NCBI GenBank assembly: GCA_903813345.2
Contig: CAIIXF020000011.1
Coordinates: forward strand, 377,001 to 441,000
Source of the DNA: Owenia fusiformis
Lineage: Eukaryota; Annelida; Polychaeta; Sabellida; Oweniidae
Direction of reading: 5' to 3'
Length of the DNA: 64,000 nucleotides
The notes below the pieces were generated by a model. That model worked only from the letters and a program-made list of their open reading frames with translations. It did not search any database and was not told where the DNA came from. Shown here piece by piece: positions 46,297 to 60,636 of this stretch (positions are counted from its first letter, which is position 1; every line of letters starts with the position of its first letter). The position numbers and the translations under genes were made by a program.

Positions 46297-48551
46297 AGTA
46301 TTGGAAGTGCTTAAAAATCAGATGTTAGAATCTCAAGTTAGATGCAACTTTCTAATCTTATCAAGGCCATAAATTTTTAAATATGTGTCATAAATTTGAA
46401 AATACAAAAATGGCCGTATCTTTTTAATCATAGCTACAAGTAGGTCGTGTGTTACGAGCGTGTGCGTACTGTAAAACCAACACATGCGTACATGGATGTA
46501 GCCAAGCATGGAGCAGGCGAGGCAACGAGGTAAGTGCCTCACCAAAACTTTACATATATATACATCTTTCATTTTTTACGAAGACATTGGAAATCACAGT
46601 CCACACATAACACAATATTCCTAGATACGCGCTGATTGGCCAGCGGCACTGGCAATTGACACCTAATGGTGGGTCGGGTATAGTATTGCCCCAGTGCATG
46701 GGATATAGACATAGCACTTCGCTCCAGGAGTAGATTTGAAGTGCATATTCTCGATAATAGGGATTTTGACTACTTGATCTGTTACTATTGCTCCCAGTGT
46801 GAGGAAATTGACTCCGTAGGTTGCTCCCGGAATAGGAATTTTCCCTGGAGAAATTTTACAGCTCATTTTTTGTTTTCAAAATCCCTATAAATGGTGCATA
46901 ATTTTGAACAATTTGCACCAGCTGCGTTCTCTCTATGAAGTTTCACTGTTTTATGATATGTTAATGACTTGGTAGATAAGACAAGCCTTCGCGTGGTCAT
47001 ATATCATGATAATGAAGTCAGGGTTTTGGCTCAGGGTCAGTGGTTACATGTAGGTGAGGCTTGAGACGATAGTCGATGCTGGCAGCTGAGAGTCCTACAG
47101 TATGGTGCACTGAAAGTTCACATCATGAGAAAGCATGGCCTTCCTTTCTGATACTCATAGCATCTTTCTGTTTCACCCGAAACATGCTCTGATATTATGC
47201 AATGGGATGAAAGATCTGAAAAATCCTCAATTTTGGGCTCTCCTGGATCGCCAAATCAAGCTCATTATATCATGGCGTCTCAGGGCTGAGGAGAAATGAG
47301 ATGTCATGGTTTATCATGATGATGACCTTCTATTAGCTTCACACTAGTATGCATTTCTGGATGAAGACAGAAAGATGTGATGAGTATCAGAATGGAAAGT
47401 TCACGTGTTTATATTAAGAAACTTATATTTACAAAAAGGGACTAAATGAAAGCGTGGGATGGAACAACACACGACCAACACGAAAAATAGGAAATACCAA
47501 TATCCCAGATGCGAGTAGAAATAATCGTGATTTATGTCACAATTCAGTCAAACTGATGTCATATTTGTAATCTACATGTAAAATTACATTTAGAAATGTG
47601 GTTTTGAAAAGAGTTTATCAACTTTGAAAATTTAATTTTCTTTGAAAATTCGACTTCTAGGTCGGGGAGATTCCCCATGGACTCCATGTTGTATAACCAC
47701 AAAAAGTGAAATATTTTTTCTTGGTTGGGCAGATAATATTTTCTTTTACTGGACATGTTTTAATTTGTATATAACTATCAGATACTTAAGAATAATATGA
47801 AAAGTGAACCGACAACTGTTGATTTTATACTGGTACCCGATTTTTGTAACATTTTTACATTGTTACCTACATGTAACATAATATAAGTGTTTTCTTTTAT
47901 ATGTAGTCTAGTTGTCATTTTAATGATTTCTGTTAAACCGCAACATATACCCACTAGGGTGTCTAGCGGCTTGTTTTTATAGTGTATATTATATAAGAAT
48001 TATGAAATAAATAATTGAATTGAATTGAATTGAAATAAAACTGATGAATATTAAAGTTAAGCTGAACCTTCGTAATACCCTGCCATGTTAATTCCCCCGA
48101 ATCAGCCACCTGGTGGCGAAACTGGTAACTACCAACTCGCATCTGAGTAACTGGAGGAAATAAGGAAAAAATGTTGAATATGCTCTTCTTAAACATCTAT
48201 GACTATATATAAAACTGTAATGTGAAATACTAATGTCTCTATGACTGTATATAAAACTGTGACGTGAAAAACTAATGTTCACCATGAAAGGATACTTTCA
48301 TAGAGTTATTCCTGACAAATAATTCATTTTAATAGGTCATTATTAGTGTTGAAAAGGAAATTATCCTGAAAAAAATAAAATCATATTGATAATTTAAAAA
48401 ATCTGAGAATTCTGTTTGTAAACATTACTCCATATGATACTGTATATGATACTGTATATGATACTGTCATGAGTCTGGCTATTATATTCCAATTTCGTTA
48501 TTCTTAATATAAATCAATATTCAAGTTCTGCTTTATATATTTAACATTCCA
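46297..48551. other. Intergenic DNA between the two minus-strand genes
   Basis: Holds a hairpin near 47120-47400 (gatactcatagcatctttc against its complement), a dispersed repeat copy at 47510-47762 (reverse of 9120-9430) and an (aattg)n tail at about 48014-48031. No gene seen. Confidence 0.5.
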
Positions 48552-51500
48552 TCATAATAATCCAATTTTTGCAGTTTTTTCGAGAACGAGTTTTGCTAAA
48601 TGTTTTGAAAATAACAGTGCAGTAGCCTTCATTATGTCAGCTTGATCATGAAGTCTTTGCTGTTTTACATTCCGCCAACTCCAGTCCAATATTATGTGTT
48701 TTATGTTGTCAAGTTTCAGAGCATCTGAAAGAAAAAAGAATACAAGGCATTAACTTTGAAAATGTCACCACCTGTCATTTGTTACAGACGCCGAATGACA
48801 GATGCCAGGCGCAAACCGCCGTTACAAAATATGTAGATCATAACAATAAACCACAACTTTTGGAAGTGACATAACAATACTATAGTTCATGAATTCACAT
48901 TGTGCAATTTGACTAGAATCTCACGAAATGATTGGAAATGTCTGATTTTGATTGGGTTTGCTTTGGGTTAACCTAAGGTGTAAATGTAAATTCTAATAAA
49001 GCTAGTGAATGTATTTTTTGTTCTAAACGTCTTCTGCTTGTTAACTACACTGCCGAACTTGATGTAAATGTACATCACTCAAAGATAAATAAACAAGTGT
49101 CACTACCACAAGCAATGTGTTACAGACAACGAACACCAACTTTAAATTATAAAATATTCAAGAAATATATTTTGACCTGAAATGTAAAAATGCTATTCCA
49201 TCAACCTTCCTTACTCCTACCTTTTTCTATGAGAGTGGCTATTCTGTCAGGTGTCCCTACTCCTATGTGAGTCATTTGCTCAGAAAGCTGTTTTACTTGT
49301 TCTTTCACTTTGATGTGTTTTGCAAATAATTTAATAACTTTGCATTTATCTCCTTTAAAGTCAGCCACTAGTCTGGAAAACAGTTATAACAAGACTAAAT
49401 GTAACCTGTAAAAATGTAACATGTAAAATTACAAAATGTAATATGTGTAAAATCACAAAATGTGATATGTGTAAAATCACAAAATGTAATATGTGTAACA
49501 TCTAAAATGTAACTTGACAAAATGTAACATGTAAAATCAAAAAATGTAACATGTAAAATCACAAAATGTAATATGTGTAACATCTTAGTTGTAACCTGAC
49601 AAAATGTAACATGTAAATTGTGACATGACAAAATGTAACATGTAAAATGTAACATCTAAAATGTAACATGTAAAATGTAACATCTAAAATGTAACATGTA
49701 AAATGTAACATCTAAAATGTAACATGTAAAATGTGACATGACAAAATGTAACATGTAAAATGTAAAATGTAACCTGACAAAATGTAACCTGACAAAATGT
49801 AACATGTAAAATGTAACATGTAAAATGTAACATGTAAAATGTAACATGTAAAATGTAACATGTAAAATGTAACATGACAAAATGTAACATGTAAAATGTA
49901 ACATGTAAAATGTAACATCTAAAATGTAACATGTAAAATGTAACATGACAAAATGTAACATGTAAAATGTAACATCTAAAATGTAACATCTAAAATGTAA
50001 CATCTAAAATGTAACATGTAAAATGTAACATGACAAATGTAACATGTAAAATGTAACATGACAAAATGAAAACGCAAATTGACAAAATGTAACCACCTGG
50101 CAGCCTGGTGAGTTATTTCAGATGTTATATACAAAATGTGTAACACTTTGTTACATATGACATTTACTAATTGTTGTTGCTATATTACTTTAACATGTAA
50201 TACCTGTTCAAATCTGCAGCTCTTATCCCAGCGCTTGTTATGATCAAAACCATAGGTGAACCCTTGACTTTCTTTTCATTGTATTTCTGCACCATTTTTG
50301 CCCATTTTGGCATGAGCGTCCTTAGGAATGATACAGGGGTATGCGTCAGGTCATTACACTCACTGTAATATTTACCTGAAAATAAGAACAATTTTGTTGA
50401 TAACTGAATTGTATAATATAAATTCAGTGTTCAATATAATTTTTTGGCCATTTCCAATTTTGGTACCTATTTTGCTGGCAGATATTAGTGACAAACATGC
50501 AAAAAGGACTGGAAAACAAAATTTTAATATCTCAGACAATCTGTATTACAATTTACAAGGCATTGACATGCAAAATGCTGCCATATATTACAGATGCCAA
50601 ACGTTGAACATCAACCTCCGACTGACGCCACAAAAAGGTTGAAGACTATAACAAAACAATTTGATGGTGACATAATAACGTTGTCATTCATTCATGTTTA
50701 TTTGTAAGGGGGTTTTCAACTAAATTTCAAATTAAAAAACTTTCAATTACACTGAGGTCCCAAACTAAAGCAGGCATCCAATTAACCTCTGTTTATCTCA
50801 TCAACTGCAAACAGTAACAAAAGTGTTACGATTGTTACTAGAGGTGTCAAGTATTAACCGGTTAACCGGTTAACCGCCGATAATGCCTTGACCGGTCTGA
50901 GTTTTTATGGGCGGTTAGTTGACCGTGTATAATTCTGTTATTTCCCGCGTTTATTTTGCATGCTAATCCGTTTGGTTTTATGGTGTCAGTTTCATGTGAG
51001 CTACTCATACATGTCATAAGTCCCATAACTCCTTACAAACATCCAATCAGCAACTTTAATCCCTGCCACATTGCTTTCCCGCGCTTACTTTGCATTTTAA
51101 TCTGTTTGTTTTTCAAGCGTCAGTTTCATGTGAGCTACTCATACATGTGATAGGTCCGATAATTCATTACAAACATCCAATCAGCAACTTTAATCCCTGC
51201 CACATTGCTTTCCCGCGCTTACTTTATAGAATAGCGTAAAGCTTGACGAGAAATAAAGCTTTTCCAATTTTTTCAACTTTCAAGATCGAAGATGAAGATT
51301 TCATTTGAAATTAAAAGTTCAAATTTCCCGCCGGTTAACCGACTTTAACCGGTAAAAACCCCCGGTTAACCGGTTAATGCTAAAGCAGTTAATTGACACC
51401 ACTAATTGTTACAGATATCAGATGCTAGTCTCAAATAATGGTGCTTTAGAAATACTTAAAGGTGCAACAATTAGTGCAGGGGGGCCATTCAAGGATCATC

Positions 51501-54190
51501 GACCAGTCTCAAAATATATTTAAGTTTGGATATTTCATCAAGACTAACATGTATTTTCATCATCAACAAAGAAACACCCTAGATAAATATTATTTCAGCT
51601 GATATTCCTCTTGAAATGTTTTGGGTCTTAAAAATTAATAAGTGGGACTCCCTTTATAGAAGATTTGAACTGCATTTACACTTCTTAATGCTGAAATTGA
51701 TAGTTTATACATACATTTTAAGAAAAAAGGATGTCAAAGAAGGTGTTCAAGGGTTCCGATAAGCATCCCGTATAAAAACAATATGGCGGCTCCAGGCGAA
51801 TCAACTGGATCAGTCAATTTTTAAGAAATAAGGGGAGTTCTGTAAAATCCAGTTTATTGAAATTGTCTTTGAGATAAAGTAATCCATTTATAATGATTTT
51901 GAAAACGTTATCCAAAGAGTGATTGCGTTCAAAGAATACATGTACAACAGCCAATATAAATCCTTGTATTAGAACTGCTTTGTTTCATTTGTAGGATATT
52001 TCATATGCCAAGCTGTGTGCTATTACGTTATGGGGAAATTTAGATGCCAATTTTTCCTTATTATACACAAATAGAAGATCCTGAAACTTCACCCATAAAT
52101 GTGGAATTGATTTGTCAAAATAAAAATCACCCTTTTATAAATGTGTGATGATCTATCATATACTTATGCTATATAACAGTTAGAGGTGTTGATTGTTGAA
52201 ACAACGACCTCGAACCTGTGAACCCTTGAGTATTATTCCGGTATCGGGCCTTTTATACTAAACGGTGAGCAACACCAGAAACGAGCGTTCGATTTGCTAA
52301 ACGATATGCGTCACCCTTTAAGCCAAATATTGACCTGATAGCGTAGAAAAAATAAAAAATTTCGAATTTTCTCTCTTTTGCCCCTTTAACAACTAAAATA
52401 AAATACAATAAATGGCAAAATCCACATAAATGAAAATCCATTTTCAGATGACATTTCACATTTTGAGACGATATTTCAAATAACAATTTCAGGACCATAT
52501 TTCACATAATACAACATTATTAATGAAGTCCCTTACCATCTTTTAAATCCAGAGTCTCTCTTTCAATAGCCGTCAAAGTCTTCGCCCAATGCTTCTCAAG
52601 AGCATCTAGAAACTGTTGGATTGTTGCAGGATCTGCACCTTTTTCATCTAGCTCAGCTGTGATGGTTTTCTGCGTAGAAATTGGGAATGAATGAACTATA
52701 TAAGCTGCAGCTGTTTAAAACAAACTTAATGAAAATGAAGTGATAGCTAACCAGACGGTTAGAATGGTCGGAAGGCTCGGGTTGGGTCAGAAGTTAGAAC
52801 AGAACTGGAGATATTGTAATTTTATTTGTGTATATAAATGAAAATGATGGTGCCAAAAGGCGCCTTAATCGTCCTGAAAGGTATGGAGCCTATTGTCATG
52901 AAAGAAGAGTTAATATAATTGGATGAAAAACTGTTAAACTATATATCTCAAGTAAACTTGTACTTTTTTCCTTTTTTTCTTTTTCTTTTTAGGTTTTATA
53001 TCTTCATTTTCAGCATTATCATCATCATCACTTCCTGACTCATCCACCATTCTCTTCTTTCCTTTAATCTGCTCCTCTTTTGTGATAGGCTCAGTGTCTG
53101 GAGGGGATGGGACATTTTCCTCTGGAATCAAATATGGGAAAGATGGTATACTACATGTACATGTAGTAACTGGAATCAGCATGTGGATATTGTTCCAGGT
53201 TCAGTCATCAATCGATATCAACAAGTTCCTGTGTAATTTAATCTATGTCTACACAAAACTTACTCGAGTCTCAGTGGCCATAGCATATGGTAACACAAAA
53301 CACAAGGACCTGAGGCGCATCCTGGCAGCTGTAGTAAAACAAGCCACATACTGGTCATGAAAGGTTGATCTACTGTGCAATGTGAGAGGATCGAACACAG
53401 AACCTTTCACACCATGCTCTACATGTACCACAGAGCCAACAGTACCCCCATAAATGTGGGTTCGGTTTGACTTTGATAAGGCAAACCTAAAGTTTAGCTA
53501 TCACAAATGCACAGATAGCAGCATTTTTCTATGAAATACATCCTAATTGTAGGATGTATTTTCTTAGAAAAATTCTGCCATCTGTGCACAAATGTCAGAA
53601 AACAGAAAAAGGCAAAACACCCCAACATCCATGGGGGTAGCCAACAGGGAAGCAGCTAACCATGCCACTAGAGCTGAACTTGCTACCGAGGTTCATTTGA
53701 CATTGCAGTAGAGCTCTAGTCTACAGTTCGGGACATAAATAAATGACAGGTGGATTTGCTGAAGTGAGAATTTCCCATGTTAAAAATAAGAAAATTTACA
53801 AGAGGCCATACATCAGTGGATGAGATTATACAAAATGTGAAATATACAAATTTTAAGGGATATATATCTAGACAATATTGGAAATTATGGGCTTTCAGAC
53901 GACCATAATTAGGAAATGGTGATCGAAAATCGACCTGTCATTTAATTTTGTCCCCAACTGTACATGTAACTCTTTACTTTGAATCATTCAATCAATTTCA
54001 ATTGATTCGAAACAAACCAGACAATCATTTTTGGACTGATAGTTGTTTATGAAATATACCCATTCTGTTTAGGGAACGCTGACCATCTTATACATTGATT
54101 AACGCTATAATTACCAGATTCTGAGTTCCGATCTGGTCCCTCGTCTGCATTTTGTAACCACCATTCGTCTTCTTCGAGATCGTCAGCCAT
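48552..54190 (-). CDS. CMSS1: CMSS1, Cms1 ribosomal small subunit homologue (6 exons, 287 aa)
   Basis: Nucleolar factor related to yeast Cms1, associated with early small-subunit (90S) ribosome assembly. Exons in transcript order: 54190-54115, 53121-52964, 52669-52537, 50375-50204, 49372-49221, 48724-48552, all in phase. It starts [15 protein letters not shown], as CMSS1 proteins do. An acidic then Lys-rich segment (about residues 55-78, [11 protein letters not shown]) looks like a nucleolar signal. The conserved part includes [44 protein letters not shown] (a GTPGR-like helicase motif Ib remnant) and LDWSWRN, and ends KTAKIGLL. Human CMSS1 is 279 aa, so this is full length. Introns carry a minisatellite, a hAT MITE and two small TGTCACC derivatives. 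Confidence 0.93.
48763..48871. mobile_element. Deletion derivative of the TGTCACC element (CMSS1 intron 5)
   Basis: Begins tgtcaccacct and ends aacttttggaagtgaca. Inside it keeps ttacagacgccg and gcaaaccgccgt, blocks found near one end of elements A and B. The flank acaaggcattaac is shared with B. Confidence 0.6.
49405..50070 (-). repeat. 14-bp minisatellite filling CMSS1 intron 4
   Basis: taaaatgtaacatg is repeated with variants (acatct, acatgaca, acctgaca) for about 660 bp, so it occupies most of the 831-bp intron between exons 50204 and 49372. Long open frames across it on the minus strand are a by-product of the period. Confidence 0.9.
50540..50674. mobile_element. Decayed TGTCACC-family derivative (CMSS1 intron 3)
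   Basis: acaaggcattgacatgcaaa at the left and gatggtgacataat at the right, with ttacagatgcc between, match the 48763 derivative. Confidence 0.45.
50839..51404. mobile_element. hAT-type MITE with 8-bp target duplication
   Basis: Flanked by ATTGTTAC at 50831-50838 and 51405-51412. Ends are tagaggtgtcaa and ttgacaccacta, with subterminal ttaaccggttaacc in both arms. The 566-bp interior carries a direct duplication of about 130 bp (cagtttcatgtgagctactc at about 50987 and 51120) and no transposase. Confidence 0.85.
53440..53645. mobile_element. Foldback element in CMSS1 intron 1
   Basis: The central hairpin gcacagat-gcag-attttt...aaatacatcct pairs with aggatgtatttt...ctgccatctgtgc (53510-53590). 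The outer parts (acccccataaatgtggg against ccatgggggt) are also inverted. Confidence 0.6.
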
Positions 54191-54224
54191 GCTTTTAGTT
54201 CGCTGTAGCGATTTCGGTTTCTAG

Positions 54225-54232
54225 CCGGAAGT
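54225..54232 (+). promoter_or_regulatory. ETS/GABP-like site in the CMSS1 promoter
   Basis: CCGGAAGT lies 35 bp upstream of the CMSS1 ATG. ETS sites close to the start are common in housekeeping promoters of ribosome-biogenesis genes. No TATA box is seen. Confidence 0.4.
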
Positions 54233-54857
54233 AGGATATTTTATGTTCTTCCGTAGAAAATGGAAACAAAATAAGCGCGGATTCAAATTTCTCAAAACAA
54301 ATGACGATTCTGTGTGTGCAGGTCAAGTAAATCACAAAGTAGGTGCAATTTCTTGTTAAACAATACTCAATAGTTAAGCTGGAAGCGATCTAAAATAAGA
54401 ATTTGAACATTTCGACTTGAAATAAATTTTATTTTTTATATTTTTTTATTTTAGCCTAGAATTTAGGCTAGAGTCAGTACGTCTATTTCCAAACACCCCC
54501 ATCAAAAAATGTAGTTAGCTTGGCTGTACTGCACATCTATGCTATGATTCTATATATATTATGTGTATTATCCACTGTAGAATGCATTTGCAGAAAAAAT
54601 TACAAAAAATTGTAAAAAATATCTGGGTTATTCCATTTTTACTACAAGGTATTTTAGGGGGGTAATTCCGAACAGGAGTTTTTTTGGGGGGTAAATCCGA
54701 ACACTTGCATGGGGGTAATTCCAAACACTTAACTTAAACTTAATTGTTTTAATTATTAGATTGATGGTATATCATTATATGATACCCTTAACTTATGATA
54801 CTGGATCCTGTCACCCCTGCATATCAAGAAACCCAAATTTAAATCATTTATTACTGA

Positions 54858-55814
54858 TGTAACGACCCAAGGTGTTGTGTTGGGGGTTGTGCAGTTTCGT
54901 GGGGGTTGATTTGATAATAAAGGTCAAACAAAACATTTAGGTTTGAGGTCAACAATAATCAGCATTACTATATTGTTTAATTATAAGTCATAAGGTACAT
55001 GAACACGTTACAAAACAACAAGAAATGCATACAAGTACAACTCCTGTAGCCTCAATACTAATTAAATCTAAGTACAATACCTGGACTGATAGCTTACAAT
55101 TATCTCACACAATAATGTCAAAGAAATCATGTGTTCAAAGTACCTGTAAATAATGCATTGATAACTCACCCCAAAACAACCAAGTGCCTGCGACTTAAGT
55201 AAATATCCAAGATGGTGACAAATATATATCCGACTAATTGATAAACTGAACTCCTTAATTGATTCCTTAATTGATTCCTAGTCCAAATATCCACAAAGAC
55301 TGTACGAGAGCTGAAGACCTTTACCCAAGCGAGCCAGGAGCGAGACTGAGGTCCTGAGGGTGAACATTTACTTATATACCCCTGAGACCCCAAGTGCAGC
55401 TTGTACAGAGGGACCAAGACACTGAAGCCACTGATTGGTTAAATTGAACACTAAAATACATCCCTAAAACTGACCATGACAAATTATGGGCCAATGATTG
55501 GTTAAGTGACTGAAACAAATGTTAGAATGTAACTTGTACTGAGAATATTCCATAGTAAAAGACTGCTTGCACCAAAACTCAAGTGGACTGAACATGACCA
55601 GACTTTGAAGTGATTGGTTGAAAGATACAATGGAAGTGTGCCTCCTGTCTAAAGACCACCAGCCTCTATGAAACCAAGAACTAAGACTAGATACTGATAC
55701 ATGATTGGTTTACAAATGACTATTAAGTCTGACCACTATATGAAGACCTTCAGCCTTTATGTAAATGCAGAGATAACTGAGAAATTATACATCCTAAGAC
55801 CCAAATCCGTTACA
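54858..55814 (-). repeat. Long terminal repeat (3' LTR in element orientation)
   Basis: 957 bp, tgtaacgacccaaggtgttg to aaatccgttaca. It holds an open frame of 83 codons (55166-55417, minus) that is identical in the other LTR; no family resemblance. Confidence 0.88.
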
Positions 55815-58800
55815 CCACCCCCCACCAATGAAAAATAAGATCGTCCTCGATCTTCAAGTAACATCAAAACAATATAATAATATTAAAGTAACGGATTTGA
55901 CAAATACATCTATTTACATACAAAAACAAAATCAAAATACAATGATATTTTAACATTTGTAATCATGACAGATCTCACCTCCCCTAACTTGGACGAATAT
56001 ACTTTATGTAAATAATCCTAGTTGACAACCACTATCTGTAATGCTCAAGATTTTACTGATCCAAGATTGCCAAAATATAAAGTATCAAAGTACAACTTGA
56101 TATATAAACGGTCAATTCAATAGAGACCATCAGCATTTTAAATGCAAATTATACAATAGCATGCAATTGATAATTATATAAAACACAAACATCTTAAATT
56201 GCCAATATAATCTCTCAATGAAATAAATGAATTGCAAAATTGAAATAAAAATGACAACAGTTTCAAGTAAAACCCTTTTGTTAACATTACGAAGAATATG
56301 ACCCTATAACTGAGTTGGTAAATACAATAACAAATCATAGTAAATTCCATAGTAAATTTGGCCTTCAAAATTATCATCTCAAAGCAATTGTTACATAAAG
56401 TAAATCTAAATTTCCATAACTAAACAATCCGTGTAAAGATGACCAATAAATTACCATAAGTAAATAAACATGGCCTGAAACTGAACCATCATTGTACAGT
56501 TACTAGTATTCACAGTATAAACATGATGAACTGTCTCTCAGGGTCAAGAGGTCACATGGCTGGTATCTGGTACTGCATCAACAACATTAGAAGCACTGAA
56601 CATATTTGATAGTATCTTGTGTCAAGTCTCAGCAACTCCAATCTTTGTTGCATATTATTGTGGTAATCTCATATGTAATCCAATGTTTTAATCCAAATCA
56701 TAGGCACATATCCAATATTATATGTGGGTGGAGCCACAAAATCACATGGGTTCCGATATTGCGTGTCGATGTATCATAATCTCACTGTTCTCTCATATCC
56801 ATAATCATTAATATAAATGACAATTACGCATTCTGTAATCCGGTCCACATGGTCACTGGGTAGGTTGCTTTAAAACCAAAAGGTATCACACTTCAGCGTT
56901 CATTTTGCAACACACTGTAAATGAGTGTCAATTCCATTTTGGTATAAAAATAATCCATCTGATCAGCTGCAAATGTTCTTGAATCATGTTTCACAAGGCA
57001 TTTCAGTTCGTTAATTCAATTTGATTGTTCTTTGTGCTTCAGTCATCTGCGTTCATTACGTAATAAACTGCTTCACAAAATGATGACACAATAATCATTG
57101 ATATATTGTGTCATAAATGTATATTCAGCATCAAGCGTTCATTGTGTCACTAAGTAACAGAGTGACATCTCCTGCATAAATTGTTCATCTTTAGTACAGC
57201 TCCATCATTAATTGTTCATCTTTAGAGATTAAGATACTATGTTGTTCAACCATGAAGTCCAATTGTTCATCCGCCCAGGTATGTTTTCTGCTTCGGGATT
57301 AGTAATGTTAATAATTGTTAATGTATTAGTAGATTAGTAACAATTACAAACTATTTACTTTACATGCTCTATCAAATAATTAATGTAAAACTTATGAGTA
57401 CATTATGATTGTTCACCACTAGGCCTAATTTGCAATTACTCTAAATAAAAGTATGACTATTCTATGAGGGCCCTTTACCTAATTATTTATGCATGCATGC
57501 ATACTATCTATAACAAACATATGCCAAAAATACTCTGTTTTTTAATTCGTAAAAAAAGTTACTATGAGTTTCAGAAAATTTAAGAAAAGCAGTACCATGC
57601 CATCAGCTGATCAGACTGAAAAGCGGTGATACAACGCTTGACCAAAACAATAGATAATTGTTTTCATAAATGAAATTCCAGAACAAAGCAAACTATTCTA
57701 GTATCCAATTACTTTCATAAAAAACATTTAATTAATTTTAATTTAACATGCTGTACCCTACATTAAACCTTTATATAACATAATATACCCACTAATGTCT
57801 GTATACATTGTTTTACCATGAAGCATATTGAGGTGCCTCCCTCTCTAATACTTGATCTCTGTCTTACTTTTACAAGAATTATAAGAATATAACTGAAACT
57901 AATTTTGACCTTTACTCTTCCTATCAACATACTTTATTAAGAACTACTACTTTTACTCTTTTTTATTGCATTAGAATTCCCACTTGCATTGCATTACTTG
58001 AACTAAACCTTTTCTACTTTACTTATCTTGCATCAAACAGATTTTAGTTTCATTACACACCTATAAGTCCCTAATAATCATAATCCATTCTACAATTGTA
58101 GTAATTTGAATAATTAATGTTCCATAACATTAAAGCAAATTTTATCACCAACTAATGAACCTCGCCCTACCCATTAAAAGTTTATATGGACTAAATCAAT
58201 TAGTAAGCTACAAAAATTACCTATTACCTTTCGAATATTTTACCAGGGTTGCCTTTTGATATAACTTTCTTAGTGGTGCACACACTTCATTGAATCAAAT
58301 AGGATTGTATGATAGAGTACATGTGTTATTAAAGCACAAAGATGCTTAACTGTTTGTGAATTACCACATGAATCAACTGTCTGACTAACTGACTAACTAC
58401 CTGAATTGGTTTCTACACTTGAATTTCTGTGTCTCATCAAAGTGAATGAGATCACCAGTGTGCAACTGGCACATATCTGGCTTAAACTTTATTGGTAAAC
58501 TAAATCAACACTAATTCTGATTGTTCTGCTTGATTATTCTGCCTATCTGCTGTATATATTTCTGCTGCTGTTTACTGCTTTTAATCTGTTTATTCTAACT
58601 AACTGTCGGCTGTCGGCTGTCTGTTCTGCTCTGATCTGATTCTACTAAAAAAAAGGTGGCCACCTCTCATCTTTATGAGTTACACATGTACTAATATCAT
58701 TCACATGTATCCTTTGACAATCCCTGGGAGATCCTGAACAAATCTCAACTTTCAATGAATATCAATTACCATTCCCTTTACCATTAATTTTCAATCCATA

Positions 58801-59490
58801 CATGCTTAATTAATTTCTGCACATTTATTAAGTCATTAAGGGCACACATATCGATTATATCATATTTTGATTTATTCAGGTACTCAATGATATCCCTTGT
58901 TACCTGATACCACCAAGGGGAGGGGGCTGTATGTGATTTACACATTTCTGTTTATTTGTCTTCTGGAAACCCAAACAAAAACCAAATCACCATTCCCACA
59001 GACAACAGGGGGAGGGGCAATTTATGGTAGCACACTTATGTAAATTTTGATTGACAGCTCTGGTCATTTTATCTGAACAAACACACTTGTGTACTTTACT
59101 TTCATGGGATTTAGATTTGTTATACCTGGTCAATGGGTCAATGAGAGCAATGTGATCCTGATAATCACATTCATACGTATACTCTTCACAACAAATAAAC
59201 CACCCTTTGAACTGGAATATGGTTCATTCATTATAAACTCTGATTATTCACACTCCATTACTTATTCATATTTCAGTCTAATCAATGCACTTTCCTTTAC
59301 TTGCTCATAAACTCTAGAATGTGAATTTGATACATTTGTGGAACTTCTCTTTCCCTAGGGATGAATGGGACAATGTCTATCAATTGACAATTACTGATAG
59401 ACTTTATATAACTGGAGACACTTATGACCTGTACCTTACAGAGGCACAACTGCAACCATGGGAATCTGCCTTTTGAGTTTACACATTGGT

Positions 59491-60130
59491 ACACATTGTT
59501 TTCATGAACCTGGGGCTAGGATACTCGGCTGGGATATACTCCCAATACACACACAAATGCACAAATGCGCATAACATATTTTTGATACCTTTCCCTTTCA
59601 TGACACATTTTTGATAACCCTCTCCCTTTCTTAGTTTACACATTGCCTGGGACACATTGTTTTCATTAACCTGGGACTGGGATACTCGGCTGGGATATAG
59701 TCCCCAATACACACACAAATGCGCATAACATATTTTTGATACCATTCCCTTTCATGACATATTTTTGATAACCCTCTCCCTTTCTTAGTTTACACATTGC
59801 CTGGGACACATTGTTTTCATTAACCTGGGACTGGGATACTCGGCTGGGATATAGTCCCCAATACACACACAAATGCGCATAACATATTTTTGATACCATT
59901 CCCTTTCAGACATATTTTTTGATTACTCTCTCCCTTTCTGAGTTTTCACATTGCCTGGGACACATTGTTTTCATTAACCTTTGATACTTGGCTGGGATAC
60001 ACTCCTCAATACATACACAAATGCGCATAACACATCTTGATACCCTTTCTTTTCATTGCATATTTTGATAACACTTTCCCTTTTTTATTTTACACATTGT
60101 TTTCGTGACCCTGGGTACTCGACTGGGATA
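59491..60130 (-). repeat. Tandem repeat inside the LTR element, about 154 bp unit
   Basis: acacattgttttcat landmarks at 59491, 59652, 59806, 59960 and 60092. Units include gggatactcggctgggatat and acacaaatgcgcataacata. The outer copies are more diverged. Confidence 0.8.
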
Positions 60131-60636
60131 TACTACATAATGTACACACTAATGCACATAATATAATTTTGATAACCATACCAATTCCTACCCTTGAATT
60201 GGGAATGTCGCTCCTGGCTCCACTGGGCATAACTACTATTTACCAATTTTAATTTGTGGCTTTGTTTTTAAACAACTGTTATCCTCTGACTGTCTGATGC
60301 AAAACAAACACATCCCATTAAAAGCTAATTATTCGATTTCGAACGCTCTTGGCTATACCTTATATACAGATCACAATGTAGTAATTAATATCTCTGTAAG
60401 TACAAATCTGGTTGTGCTGTGCTATTTAGCAATTGCCTAAAAAGACTCTAAATAATTCCCAATTTTCAAAATTCAAAATTTTCGAGAAGAATTATTATTA
60501 AAACTGGGCACCAAGATAAAGCTTTGAAAACACTGGTAAGATGGAATATAATGGCTCTTTGGTTTGTTTAAGGTTGTGCTTATTTCAAATATTTCAGAAA
60601 AAATAAATAAATAAACACCAGTACACAAAAAGATAC

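Noticed and set aside
49656-50003. Minus-strand frame of 115 codons ([13 protein letters not shown]-type repeats) and its overlapping versions
   Set aside because: It is a reading of the 14-bp minisatellite. The unit has no stop in several frames, and the region is intronic in CMSS1.
53082-53360. Plus-strand 92-codon frame
   Set aside because: Antisense to CMSS1 exon 2 and its intron; no splice partner or homology.
55166-55417. 83-codon frame in both LTRs as a gene
   Set aside because: Identical in the two LTRs only because the LTRs are copies. No recognisable domain.
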